Assembly: GCA_029981855.1 (NCBI GenBank)
Contig: JARRCS010000005.1
Location: forward strand, 1-64,000
DNA length: 64,000 nt
Origin: Halanaerobiales bacterium
Lineage (GTDB): Bacteria > Bacillota > Halanaerobiia > Halanaerobiales > DTU029
Direction: 5' to 3'
The notes under the pieces are model-generated. The model worked only from the letters and a program-made list of their open reading frames with translations. It was not told the DNA's origin and made no database searches. A program made the position numbers and the translations under genes. Below, piece after piece: positions 7,526-15,819 of the stretch. How positions within the stretch are numbered: position 1 is the first letter of the stretch; each line of letters starts with the position of its first letter.

Positions 7526-8996
7526 GTTTGTCCCTCAGTTTATTAAATTCCTCTTCCAGTTGGGTATCGGTCTCCGACTCTCCAATTATCTGCATAATAT
7601 CACTCTCCAGGGTTTTGACTTCCCCGGGGTCGATAATGTCTTCCATCTCACCGATAATCTTTTCAAAAAGATTAATTTTATCATATAAGAGCTTTAGAAT
7701 CTTCTCTTCAATGGTATATCTGGTAGCTAGGTTATAGATATGAACATCTTTTGTTTGACCAAGCCGGTGAATACGTCCAATCCTCTGTTCAACCTTCATT
7801 GGATTCCAGGGTAGATCATAATTAATTATCACATTACAGAACTGTAGATTTAATCCCTGGCTGCCTGCCTCGGTGCTGATTAAAACATCCTTCTGTTTCT
7901 GAAAAATGTGTTTAATCCATTCCTTACCGCTGGAACTGAATCCACCGTTAAATAGGATGGTACTATATCCCTGTTTCTCCAGAAAACGGGCAATATAGAT
8001 CTGGGTAGCCCTGTACTCGGTAAAGATAATAACTTGTCCATCTACTTCCTTTAAAATCCTCTCTACTTCTTTCATTTTGGCATTGATCTTGATCTTCTTT
8101 GCGAGTTCATAGATCTCAAAGAGAGTGGGTGAATAGTAATCCGTATTGGCCAGGGTCTGTAACAGGGCAAAGGAACTACTGCAGATCTCCCGCTGATAGG
8201 TTAAAAGGTTAAGGATACTCAATTTTCCAGCCCGGCGGCGCCTGTATTCGGTCTTGACATATTCGGTAACCCGGTTATACAACTTCCGCTCTTCCGGTGT
8301 TAAATTTACCACAACCTGATGGATATGCCTTTGGGGAAATTCTAGACCCGTATCATCATGAGTGTTTCTGATCATAACTTTTTCCAGCTCTTCTTTTAAA
8401 TCACCGCTATTTTTAACCATATGCTTGCCGACAACATATCTACTCTTAAAATCATCCAAATCATTATATAAATCAGGATATAAAATTGATATTAAATTAT
8501 ATAATTCCTCAAGATTATTTTGAATCGGGGTTGCCGTTAATAATAAGCAGTACTTTTTCTTAAGGCTGTTAACAAACTTCCAGTTTAAGGTATTTCGATT
8601 TTTCAGGCGGTGGGCTTCATCTACTATCACCATGTCAAAGTCAATCTCTCTTAGATACTGAGCATTGTTTTCCCTTTTAGCCATATCAAGGGAGGCTATC
8701 TGATGGTCCCAGTAATCCCAGGCTAGTCCTTTACGGTTAAAGAAAATATCGGTAATTTTCAGCTTATTTACCATCTCATTCGTCCACTGAAAACCCAGTG
8801 AGGCAGGAACAAGGATTAAAAATTTCTTTACCAGGCCTTTATCCATATATTCCTTAAGAATCATACCGGCCTCAATGGTTTTACCAAGACCAACTTCATC
8901 TGCCAGTATAGCCCGGCCATCAAGTTCATCAATAACCTTTCTGACGGTGGCATATTGATGCGGTAAAAGCTCAATATCTAATTTATCAAGGGCAAT
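7509..8996 (-). CDS. SNF2-family DEAD/H helicase (RapA/YqhH-like)
   Basis: A compact SNF2/Rad54-type ATPase of about 495 residues with little outside the two RecA domains. Counting from the GTG at 9003-9005, Walker A-like DEVGLGKT is at about 36-43, motif II DEAH at about 129, TATPIQNN follows as motif III, STEAGSQGLNLQ lies in lobe 2 and QRIGRIHRLGQ is motif VI. It most resembles stand-alone bacterial helicases such as YqhH, probably remodelling RNA polymerase or DNA complexes; no nuclease or methylase neighbour suggests a defence island. The start is odd: the only canonical in-frame start (GTG, 9003-9005) is inside the AGGAGGTG ribosome binding site, and the properly spaced in-frame codon is ATT (8994-8996). 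I use the ATT but the GTG cannot be excluded. Confidence 0.82.
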   Translation of the reverse strand: MALDKLDIELLPHQYATVRKVIDELDGRAILADEVGLGKTIEAGMILKEYMDKGLVKKFLILVPASLGFQWTNEMVNKLKITDIFFNRKGLAWDYWDHQIASLDMAKRENNAQYLREIDFDMVIVDEAHRLKNRNTLNWKFVNSLKKKYCLLLTATPIQNNLEELYNLISILYPDLYNDLDDFKSRYVVGKHMVKNSGDLKEELEKVMIRNTHDDTGLEFPQRHIHQVVVNLTPEERKLYNRVTEYVKTEYRRRRAGKLSILNLLTYQREICSSSFALLQTLANTDYYSPTLFEIYELAKKIKINAKMKEVERILKEVDGQVIIFTEYRATQIYIARFLEKQGYSTILFNGGFSSSGKEWIKHIFQKQKDVLISTEAGSQGLNLQFCNVIINYDLPWNPMKVEQRIGRIHRLGQTKDVHIYNLATRYTIEEKILKLLYDKINLFEKIIGEMEDIIDPGEVKTLESDIMQIIGESETDTQLEEEFNKLRDKLVKNP

Positions 8997-9060
8997 ATAT
9001 ATCACCTCCTCATTATTAAAATTCCATTTAGTTTTTTTCTTTATGTAGGTAAGTTTTGTC

Positions 9061-9441
9061 TTAGAAATTTATACCGATAATACCACCGATACTTCCGGCA
9101 ATTAATCCCAGGATTAACAGCAGAAATATATACCAGAAAGAAATAGGCATACTGATTGAACCCAGTAAAATAATGACAACCATGTAAATTAACCCGCTCA
9201 ATCCACCGTTTAACCAGCCGTTTTTCTCAACCCTTCTGGCAACATAAAACCCGATATAGCCGATAATTAAAAAGTTTTCCACTATTAAAACATTATTCCG
9301 GATATTTGTATCCAGACTGTAAATAAAGGACGAAAAGAGTGCCATTATTGTACTGATTATTATTAATATGATTATCCCAATGATAACACCCTTCAGAATG
9401 ACAGGGTTATTAATTGCCTTTTCCTCCTGATCATGAAACAT
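9061..9441 (-). CDS. Small four-helix membrane protein, TIGR04086/YrzE-like
   Basis: A 126-residue protein with four predicted membrane segments, about residues 18-42, 47-65, 75-95 and 100-125. The hydrophilic N-terminus is MFHDQEEKAINN and the C-terminus is glycine-rich (GSIGGIIGINF). Size and topology fit the TIGR04086 / YrzE-like membrane protein family of Firmicutes, whose function is unknown. GGGGGG lies 8 bases before the ATG. It is upstream of the helicase gene, with a 60-base gap, and downstream of surE. Confidence 0.7.
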   Translation of the reverse strand: MFHDQEEKAINNPVILKGVIIGIIILIIISTIMALFSSFIYSLDTNIRNNVLIVENFLIIGYIGFYVARRVEKNGWLNGGLSGLIYMVVIILLGSISMPISFWYIFLLLILGLIAGSIGGIIGINF

Positions 9442-9498
9442 AAAAAAACCCCCCTTCTAAAATTAAATATATTAAATTAGAGAGGGGATAATGCTATT

Positions 9499-10254
9499 TT
9501 ATTTCATTTTTTCCCGTAAGAGTTTAATCTGAGAAAAATTGGTTAGATTTAGTTGTAGAGGAGTAATCGAAATCCTATCTTTTTTCAAGGCCCAGATATC
9601 GGATTCTTCAGAGATATCTTCCTCGCTGATAACCCCGGTTAACCAGAAATACCTGTTTCCCATAGGATCTATCCTCTCCTCAAAACTATCTTCGTATTGA
9701 CTCTTTCCCAGACTGGTAATTGAAACACCTTGAATTTTCTCTTCCGGTAGATCGGGTATATTTATATTTAGTAACATAATTTCGCCAATTGAAAATATAT
9801 CGCTTTTAATAAAGTTATTAATAAACCTGGCACCATACTTAAAATCCCGATACTTTTTAGTTGCTAGAGAAACAGCAATAGAGGTATAACCCATCATAAA
9901 ACCTTCCATGGCGGCCGAAACGGTACCGGAATAAAGAACATCAAAACCGATATTAGGCCCATCATTAATTCCAGAGATAATCAGGTCCGGTTTGAAATCC
10001 GTTAATTTTTCCAGTCCTAATTTTACACAATCTGCCGGGGTACCATTTACTTTATAACCTGTCAGGCCGTCAATACCTAAATTTACCTCCTTGGCCCTGA
10101 GAGGGTCAATAATTGTAATAGAATGACTGGCAGCACTCCTTTCCCGGTCAGGTGCCGAAACCACTACCCTGTGCCCGCCTGCAAGTAGTACCTGGGCCAG
10201 GGTACGAATACCATCAGCATAAATACCATCATCATTGGTTAATAATATCTTCAA
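9499..10254 (-). CDS. surE: 5'/3'-nucleotidase SurE
   Basis: A 251-residue cytosolic metal-dependent nucleotidase / acid phosphatase that dephosphorylates nucleoside monophosphates. The N-terminal metal site [10 protein letters not shown] (Asp8, Asp9), SAASHS, the Asn ligand in [10 protein letters not shown] and the [13 protein letters not shown] block are all intact, and the length is standard. The start is TTG (10252-10254) with GAGGTGG a few bases upstream, giving the usual [10 protein letters not shown] opening. It stands at the head of the surE / membrane protein / helicase run. Confidence 0.95.
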   Translation of the reverse strand: MKILLTNDDGIYADGIRTLAQVLLAGGHRVVVSAPDRERSAASHSITIIDPLRAKEVNLGIDGLTGYKVNGTPADCVKLGLEKLTDFKPDLIISGINDGPNIGFDVLYSGTVSAAMEGFMMGYTSIAVSLATKKYRDFKYGARFINNFIKSDIFSIGEIMLLNINIPDLPEEKIQGVSITSLGKSQYEDSFEERIDPMGNRYFWLTGVISEEDISEESDIWALKKDRISITPLQLNLTNFSQIKLLREKMK

Positions 10255-10588
10255 TTTACCACCTCTTCACCAATATATACTATCGTCCGGCGACTAAGCA
10301 TAGATAGAGATTATTCTATATTAGGGCCGATAGACCAATTTCTTCTTTATATATGATATCAAAAAAAGCATAAAAATACTATTTCTTTTTTTGATAAGGA
10401 TACCTAAATTTTACTGCACCGGCCTTGATGGCCTAGTGTTGAAACCAACCATGCGTAAGTTATAGATGGTTTCTGCAATTGAAAACATCTATTTATTGTT
10501 TTTAATAGCTTAATAAAGTAATTCTGTATATTTTCAAGCAATATAAATATATTTGCCGTTATTAAGATTTTATAGCCTTAATCTCCCT
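10255..10588. other. Non-coding gap with a hairpin and one short repeat
   Basis: No gene is seen between surE and the tRNA promoter. The gap holds an 11-bp perfect inverted repeat (ATCAAAAAAAG at 10358-10368 with CTTTTTTTGAT at 10385-10395), which is too AT-rich to be a convincing terminator. It also holds one copy of the AACATCTATTT element at 10481-10503. Confidence 0.6.
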
Positions 10589-10617
10589 TTGACCTCAGGG
10601 TATATTTAATGTATACT
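10589..10617 (+). promoter_or_regulatory. Sigma-A promoter of the tRNA operon
   Basis: TTGACC (10589-10594), a 17-base spacer and TATACT (10612-10617) form a near-consensus vegetative promoter. Transcription would start about 25 bases before the first tRNA. Confidence 0.85.
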
Positions 10618-10649
10618 ATGTCTTGTCGTCAATGATTTGGGCATTGATT

Positions 10650-10726
10650 CGGGCTGTGGCGCAGTTTGGTAGCGCACCTGCTTTGGGAGCAGGGGGTCCT
10701 GAGTTCAAATCTCAGCAGCCCGACCA
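10650..10726 (+). tRNA. tRNA-Pro (anticodon UGG)
   Basis: A 77-base cloverleaf with acceptor CGGGCTG/CAGCCCG, anticodon stem CCTGC/GCAGG, loop TTTGGGA giving anticodon TGG, and T-arm GAGTTCAAATCTC. CCA is encoded. Confidence 0.97.
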
Positions 10727-10738
10727 TGAAAAGAACAA

Positions 10739-10814
10739 GCCCTCATCGTCTAGGGGTCCAGGACACCAGGTTTTCATCCTGGCGGCAGGGGTTCGAATCC
10801 CCTTGAGGGTGCCA
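10739..10814 (+). tRNA. tRNA-Glu (anticodon UUC)
   Basis: A 76-base cloverleaf with acceptor GCCCTCA/TGAGGGT, anticodon stem CCAGG/CCTGG, loop TTTTCAT giving anticodon TTC, and T-loop GTTCGAATC. CCA is encoded. It follows tRNA-Pro by 12 bases. Confidence 0.96.
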
Positions 10815-10817
10815 TAT

Positions 10818-10903
10818 GGAGGGGTGCCCGAGTGGTTAAAGGGAGCAGACTGTAAATCTGCCGGCGATTGCCTACAAAGGTTCGAATCCTTTCCCCTCCA
10901 CCA
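10818..10903 (+). tRNA. tRNA-Tyr (anticodon GUA)
   Basis: An 86-base class II tRNA with acceptor GGAGGGG/CCCCTCC, anticodon stem GCAGA/TCTGC, loop CTGTAAA giving anticodon GTA, a long variable arm and T-loop GTTCGAATC. CCA is encoded. Only three bases separate it from tRNA-Glu. Confidence 0.97.
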
Positions 10904-10913
10904 TTTATATTAA

Positions 10914-10952
10914 AATACCTCCGGTCACTTTTTACGCCCGGAGGTATTTTGT
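10914..10952 (+). terminator. Terminator of the tRNA operon
   Basis: AATACCTCCGG and CCGGAGGTATT are perfect complementary arms around a loop and are followed by TTTG and further T residues. It ends the three-tRNA transcript. Confidence 0.9.
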
Positions 10953-10984
10953 TCTAGTGGTCTAATAAAAGTTTGGAAAAAAGC

Positions 10985-11010
10985 AAAAAAACGGGATTGC
11001 CCCGTTTTTC
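10985..11010 (-). terminator. Terminator of rodZ
   Basis: On the minus strand AAACGGGG-CAAT-CCCGTTTTTTT forms a short GC stem with a seven-T tail directly after the rodZ stop codon. Confidence 0.85.
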
Positions 11011-11992
11011 AAAATTCAAACACCTTACTGGTAACCTCTCCACTTTTTCCCAGGGGACCAATAATCTCATTACCCTTTTTCACTTTAATTCCCCCGGCAT
11101 TACCCATTTTCATATATAGTTCTTTCTTACCCTTAAATTCTTTGACGTCTCCCTTTTCCAGAATTCCTTCAAAGACCTTTTTACCATCAACCTTAACCCG
11201 GAGCCAGCACCTTGCGGTTACAATAATTTGGATAGATTTCTCTTTTTCAATATTTTGAACCTCTTTATTCTCTTCATCTTCTACTATCCTGTTCTCTTTA
11301 ATTACTTCTATCTTGTTCTCTTCTTCTCTTACCGGTTTATTCTCCGAACTTTTCTGGAAAACAGGGATAGAGGATTTAACGGCATTATCTTTCTTTTCTT
11401 CTATTACATTATCTACATAATTCATCATATTATCCGCTTGTTCTTCCGTATCTTCAGCTTTCTGAGGTTCTTTTAGGATAGAATCTGTTGCTACAGAAGA
11501 TTGCGGAGTCTCTATTTTTTCAGATTTGGCCTTATCGGAAAAATCAGAATTAGATGACTGAGTACTATAGGTTTCACTTAATTCCTGAAGTCCATACTGG
11601 GAGTCGTTCAACAAAAAGACATTATAAACGACAAAAGCAATAACTAATAGCAGTATTATTACAATACTAACACTAAGTACCTTACTATGTAGAAAAAAGT
11701 TACCGTTATCATCATCAGATAATTCTATAGTCTGAGATTCCTCTTTTTCAAGCCGGGTCTCTTCTTTTTTTAATTGCTGATACTCTTCTGCTAATTTATT
11801 GCCATCTAGACCGAGCTGGTTGGCATATCCTTTGATAAACGCCCTGACATAAGCCTCTCCGGGAATTATATCAAAATTTTCTTCTTCTAAGGCTTGCAAA
11901 TACCTGGATCTAATTTTTGTTTTATTTTGAACATCCTTTAAAGTCCATCCCCGTTCTTTTCTGGCCTTTTTCAGTTTTTCACCTATGGACAA
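11009..11992 (-). CDS. rodZ: RodZ-like protein (HTH, membrane helix, DUF4115)
   Basis: This 327-residue protein has the RodZ plan. Residues 1-75 are a cytoplasmic Xre-type helix-turn-helix (LKKARKERGWTLKDVQNKT). A single membrane segment is at about 108-128 (VSIVIILLLVIAFVVYNVFLL). A long charged Ser/Glu/Lys linker and a beta-rich C-terminal DUF4115 domain (IVTARCWLRVKVDGKKVFEG...) follow. RodZ ties MreB filaments to the wall-synthesis machinery. The start is TTG (11990-11992) with GGGGG seven bases upstream. Its place after ftsK/spoIIIE matches the Bacillus order, where the rodZ homologue YmfM lies downstream of spoIIIE. Confidence 0.88.
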   Translation of the reverse strand: MSIGEKLKKARKERGWTLKDVQNKTKIRSRYLQALEEENFDIIPGEAYVRAFIKGYANQLGLDGNKLAEEYQQLKKEETRLEKEESQTIELSDDDNGNFFLHSKVLSVSIVIILLLVIAFVVYNVFLLNDSQYGLQELSETYSTQSSNSDFSDKAKSEKIETPQSSVATDSILKEPQKAEDTEEQADNMMNYVDNVIEEKKDNAVKSSIPVFQKSSENKPVREEENKIEVIKENRIVEDEENKEVQNIEKEKSIQIIVTARCWLRVKVDGKKVFEGILEKGDVKEFKGKKELYMKMGNAGGIKVKKGNEIIGPLGKSGEVTSKVFEF

Positions 11993-12055
11993 TCATATAC
12001 CCCCTTTCCCTAAAACCTTTTATGCCTTTTAAGAGCCTGGTCTGTTTTTCATTAA

Positions 12056-12108
12056 TTCGGTAAATTACTTTACCTTCAAACAACTACACATAAATGTTGG
12101 AGAGACGT
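12056..12108. repeat. 53-bp intergenic repeat, copy B
   Basis: A 53-bp segment containing CTTTACCTTCAAACAACT and ATGTTGGAGAGACGT matches 28834-28886 at 46 of 53 positions. It lies between the rodZ start and the end of the ABC permease gene. No ORF is involved. Confidence 0.85.
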
Positions 12109-12173
12109 ATCCTTAAGTAATAATTCTATAAACGAACTGTAAAATCCTTCTTTTTAGAGAAGAAATCGGTCCC

Positions 12174-13103
12174 TTATTCCTCCTTATCATAGGGTTCCCC
12201 ATCGGCGGCAGGTGGGGTAGCACTACCGATGATACCTGTCAGGGCAAAAATTGTTAAGATATAGGGTAGCATCAGTAAGAACTGTCGTGGAATAAAGGTT
12301 ATGCCAATTGTCTGGGCCAACATCTGTAATGCATCGGCAAATCCGAATAAGAGAGCTGCCAGCAATGCTCCATGAGGAGTCCATTTACCAAAAATCATAG
12401 CTGCCAGGGCGATAAACCCGCGACCGGCAGTCATATTCTCCACGAAGACATCAAGTAGACCGATAGACAGGCTAGCACCACCAATACCGGCCAAAAGTCC
12501 GCTCAATAAAACAGAGATGTAACGGATCCTCTTAACATTGATACCAACACTATCAGCGGCAGCCGGGTGTTCCCCGACAGACCGGACCCTTAAACCAAAG
12601 GGTGTTTTCCAGAGAACCCAGTAGGAAACAGCGACCAGGACTAAGGCAATATAAACGAAGGGAATATGATTGCCGATAATATCACCGATAACCGGAATAT
12701 CTTTGATCAGCGGAATCGCCCAGTTTTTTACCTTATTAACACTGGGGGATTGACCGGCATGTTTAAACATTGTCCTGAGCAGGAAACCTGTCAGGCCTAA
12801 AGCCAGAATGTTAATGGCCGTTCCACTGACAACCTGATTGGCCTTAAACTCGATGGAGACAACAGCATGGAGGGCGGCAATAATGATGCCAGCTATCATA
12901 GCTGCCAGTACACCTAACCAGGGGCTACCGGTCAAATAGGATATCGCCATAGCCGTGAAGGCACCGATCAGCATTATACCCTCCAAAGCAATATTGATTA
13001 CCCCTGACCTCTCAGAAAAAACCCCACCCAGAGCGGCAAAGATTAAGGGGGTGGCCATACGCAGGGTTGTACTTAATAAAGCAATGATATTATTGATTAA
13101 CAA
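12174..13103 (-). CDS. Nucleoside-type ABC transporter permease 2 (NupQ/YufQ-like)
   Basis: A 309-residue multi-spanning permease of the branched-chain-permease superfamily found in BmpA/Nup-type nucleoside importers. Family blocks are [18 protein letters not shown] near the start, [27 protein letters not shown] and [21 protein letters not shown]. The start is TTG (13101-13103), overlapping the end of permease 1 by 14 bases, so the two are translationally coupled. It is the last gene of the ATPase-permease-permease set. Confidence 0.87.
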   Translation of the reverse strand: MLINNIIALLSTTLRMATPLIFAALGGVFSERSGVINIALEGIMLIGAFTAMAISYLTGSPWLGVLAAMIAGIIIAALHAVVSIEFKANQVVSGTAINILALGLTGFLLRTMFKHAGQSPSVNKVKNWAIPLIKDIPVIGDIIGNHIPFVYIALVLVAVSYWVLWKTPFGLRVRSVGEHPAAADSVGINVKRIRYISVLLSGLLAGIGGASLSIGLLDVFVENMTAGRGFIALAAMIFGKWTPHGALLAALLFGFADALQMLAQTIGITFIPRQFLLMLPYILTIFALTGIIGSATPPAADGEPYDKEE

Positions 13104-14190
13104 GGCTGATTCCCCCTCTTCTTCTCTTTATCTTGCGGGCAATCAGGGTAAACATATACTCTGCTGCCACAAAGAAGATAATAATAGCCTGAATAATTTC
13201 GATTACTTCTTTCGGGACACCGGCAAGACTCTGCATCTGCATTGCCCCTCTGGAGAGAATTCCGAATAACAGGGCACTTAAGACAACACCACCGGGGTGG
13301 TTTTTCCCCAACAGTGCCACCGCAATTCCGGTAAAACCGTAACCGATAAAACCGAAGGGCTGGTAGGCCCGGTACTCCAGTCCCATTACCTGAACTGAAC
13401 CGGCTAACCCGGCTAAGGCCCCGCTAATAAACATAGCCAGAACCATATTCCGGGCAACACTGATTCCACCATATTCAGCCCCATCCGGATTAAGTCCAAC
13501 GGCCCTGACTTCATAACCGATAGTAGTCTTCCAGAGGAGATAATAGATAAGGGCCGCAGCAATTAAAGCAATCATAAAACCAAGATTAAGCCTGGAATGA
13601 GGCACGCGCCAGAGTCTAGCACTCTCAAGTATTTTGGGTGTTGCCGGTAAGGCCCCCGGTTTCATTAAAGGACCACCGATTAAATAGCCCGTGAAGTAAA
13701 GGGAGATATAGTTCATCATGATGGTTGTAATTACCTCATGGACGCCCAGGGTTGCCTTTAAATATCCGGCAAATCCACCCCAGACTCCTCCTAGTATAAT
13801 ACCGGCCAGGAGAGCCAGGGGAATATGGATAAACCAGGGAAGACTTATAACATATCCAACCCAGGCAGTGGCTGTATAGGCAATCAGAAACTGTCCATCA
13901 CCACCTATATTAAATAAACCGCATCTAAAGGCAAAGGCTACAGCTAAGCCTGTAAAGATAAGGGGAGTTGTATTTACCAATGTCTCATAGAATCCCCGTA
14001 AGCTTCCGAAGGAGCTGTTCCATAAAACTTGATAGGCCTGAAGTGGATTCTTACCGATTAACTTCATAAAGATTGCACCGATTAATAAACCGAAAATTAC
14101 TGCTATAACGGGCATCAATAATACAGAGATATAGTTTAGAAATGACTGCTGCCCTTTCCTCTCTTCAGCAATTGTCTTATCTCTATCCAT
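13090..14190 (-). CDS. Nucleoside-type ABC transporter permease 1 (NupP/YufP-like)
   Basis: A 366-residue permease with about nine to ten membrane segments and the family signature [24 protein letters not shown]. The conserved cytoplasmic loop [19 protein letters not shown] and the [19 protein letters not shown] block follow. The N-terminus is charged ([15 protein letters not shown]). It follows the ATPase gene directly, with GGGAGG inside the end of the ATPase gene. It pairs with permease 2 to form the membrane channel. Confidence 0.87.
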   Translation of the reverse strand: MDRDKTIAEERKGQQSFLNYISVLLMPVIAVIFGLLIGAIFMKLIGKNPLQAYQVLWNSSFGSLRGFYETLVNTTPLIFTGLAVAFAFRCGLFNIGGDGQFLIAYTATAWVGYVISLPWFIHIPLALLAGIILGGVWGGFAGYLKATLGVHEVITTIMMNYISLYFTGYLIGGPLMKPGALPATPKILESARLWRVPHSRLNLGFMIALIAAALIYYLLWKTTIGYEVRAVGLNPDGAEYGGISVARNMVLAMFISGALAGLAGSVQVMGLEYRAYQPFGFIGYGFTGIAVALLGKNHPGGVVLSALLFGILSRGAMQMQSLAGVPKEVIEIIQAIIIFFVAAEYMFTLIARKIKRRRGGISLVNQ

Positions 14191-15735
14191 TTATGCTCCA
14201 CCTCCCATAGCTCTTCTGGTGCCGGCACCGGCCATGAGCAACCCTAGTTTCTCCTCAGTCGCCTCTTTTCTGTCTAAAATATCAACAATCTCCCCCTCAT
14301 AGATAACGGCAATTCTATCACTCAGAGAGAGGATTTCATCCAGTTCCAGTGAGATAAGAAGAACGGCTTTACCGGCATCCCTCTGTTCAATTATCCTTTT
14401 GTGGATAAATTCTATAGCACCTACATCAACCCCCCTGGTTGGTTGAGCAGCAATTAAAAGATCAGGATCCCGGTCAAATTCCCGGGCCAGTATTACCTTC
14501 TGCTGATTACCCCCAGAAAGGGATTTTGCCAGAACATCTTCATTCGGGGTTCTAATATCGAATTCCTTGATTAATCTCCTGACTTCTTTGCGGATTTTAT
14601 TGTAATTCATCTTAATCCCTCTAGCATAAGGAGGTTGATAATGATTACCCATTATTAGATTCTCATAGAGGGTAAAATCCAGCACCAGTCCGCGATGCTG
14701 TCTGTCCTCAGGTATATAGGAAACACCGGTTTCGATAATATCTCGCGTACTAAAATTAGTAATATCCTTACCCTTAAAGAGGATCCGACCTTCCTCTAGT
14801 TCCCTTAAACCGGTCAGGACCTCGGTTAACTCTGACTGACCATTACCGTCTACACCGGCAATACCGAGGATTTCACCCCTCCTGACACTGAAGGTTGTGC
14901 CGTTTAAGGCAAGAAGCCCCCTATCATTTTTAGCCTTAAGATTCTCGACCTCAAGAATAACCTCACCGGGATGAGCAGGTCCCTTCTCCACCCGGAGGAC
15001 AACCTCTCTCCCAACCATCATCCTCGCCAGGTCACTGGTAGTGGCCGAATCTGTAGAAACGGTATCGATAACCCTGCCCCTTCTGATAACAGTTACCCTA
15101 TCGGAGATTGCCTTTACTTCCTTTAACTTGTGGGTGATAAAGATAATCGATTTGCCCTCTTCAGTCAGGCTTTTCATTATTTCAATCAATTCCTCAACTT
15201 CCTGAGGGGTTAAGACAGCTGTGGGTTCATCCAGAATTAAGATATCAGCTCCCCGGTAGAGGGCTTTGAGGATTTCGACCCTCTGCTGCATACCAACAGA
15301 GATATCTTGAACCCTGGCCCGCGGGTCAACATTCAACCCGTATCTCTCCGATAATCTCTCCACATCCTCAATGGCCCTTTTTTCATCGAGCATTCCCCTT
15401 CTCCTGGGTTCGCTCCCCAGGACGATATTCTCAGCCACTGTAAAGGGAGGCACCAGCATAAAATGCTGATGGACCATACCTATACCATGCTCAATTGCTA
15501 TATTGGGACTGGTAACATCCACCTTTTCACCGTTGATATAGATCTCTCCGGCATCAGGCTGATAAAGTCCATAGAGACACTTCATCAAAGTAGTTTTACC
15601 TGCTCCGTTCTCACCTAAGAGGGCATGAATCTCACCCTTTTTAAGTTGAAAATCAACCGAATCATTGGCCAGGACTCCGGGGAATTCCTTGGTAATTTTC
15701 CTTAAATCTAAGGCCAATTCATTTTTTCCTGCCAT
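14191..15735 (-). CDS. Nucleoside-type ABC transporter ATPase (NupO/YufO-like)
   Basis: A 514-residue double ATPase. Domain 1 has Walker A GENGAGKTT (41-49), signature VGMQQRVEIL and Walker B ADILILDEPTAVLTPQE. Domain 2 has a degenerate P-loop GVDGNGQSE at about 290, SLSGGNQQKVILARE and a Walker B-like LLIAAQPTRGVDVG. This is the layout of sugar and purine-nucleoside importers. GGGGAGG lies before the ATG. No substrate-binding lipoprotein (BmpA/NupN) gene is adjacent; the gene upstream is ftsK. The substrate assignment comes from family resemblance only. Confidence 0.88.
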   Translation of the reverse strand: MAGKNELALDLRKITKEFPGVLANDSVDFQLKKGEIHALLGENGAGKTTLMKCLYGLYQPDAGEIYINGEKVDVTSPNIAIEHGIGMVHQHFMLVPPFTVAENIVLGSEPRRRGMLDEKRAIEDVERLSERYGLNVDPRARVQDISVGMQQRVEILKALYRGADILILDEPTAVLTPQEVEELIEIMKSLTEEGKSIIFITHKLKEVKAISDRVTVIRRGRVIDTVSTDSATTSDLARMMVGREVVLRVEKGPAHPGEVILEVENLKAKNDRGLLALNGTTFSVRRGEILGIAGVDGNGQSELTEVLTGLRELEEGRILFKGKDITNFSTRDIIETGVSYIPEDRQHRGLVLDFTLYENLIMGNHYQPPYARGIKMNYNKIRKEVRRLIKEFDIRTPNEDVLAKSLSGGNQQKVILAREFDRDPDLLIAAQPTRGVDVGAIEFIHKRIIEQRDAGKAVLLISLELDEILSLSDRIAVIYEGEIVDILDRKEATEEKLGLLMAGAGTRRAMGGGA

Positions 15736-15819
15736 TAATATCCTCCCCTCATAATTTACTCTAACTCTTCTAGCATTTTTGAAACCCTGATTTCACCGGC
15801 GATTATTATTTTCCTTAAA

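Noticed and set aside
7447-7737. Plus-strand ORF opposite the 3' end of the helicase gene
   Set aside because: It overlaps the helicase coding frame antisense, is low complexity (Ser/Leu-rich) and includes the terminator; a shadow frame.
7509-10254. Defence island around the SNF2 helicase
   Set aside because: Neighbours are a small membrane protein and the housekeeping surE; no nuclease, methylase or other defence gene is present.
10358-10395. Terminator between surE and the tRNA operon
   Set aside because: The 11-bp inverted repeat is nearly all A/T and lies upstream of surE's start in its direction; there is no gene for it to end.
10623-10913. A plus-strand 96-codon open frame
   Set aside because: It runs through all three tRNA genes and has no ribosome binding site; it is not protein coding.
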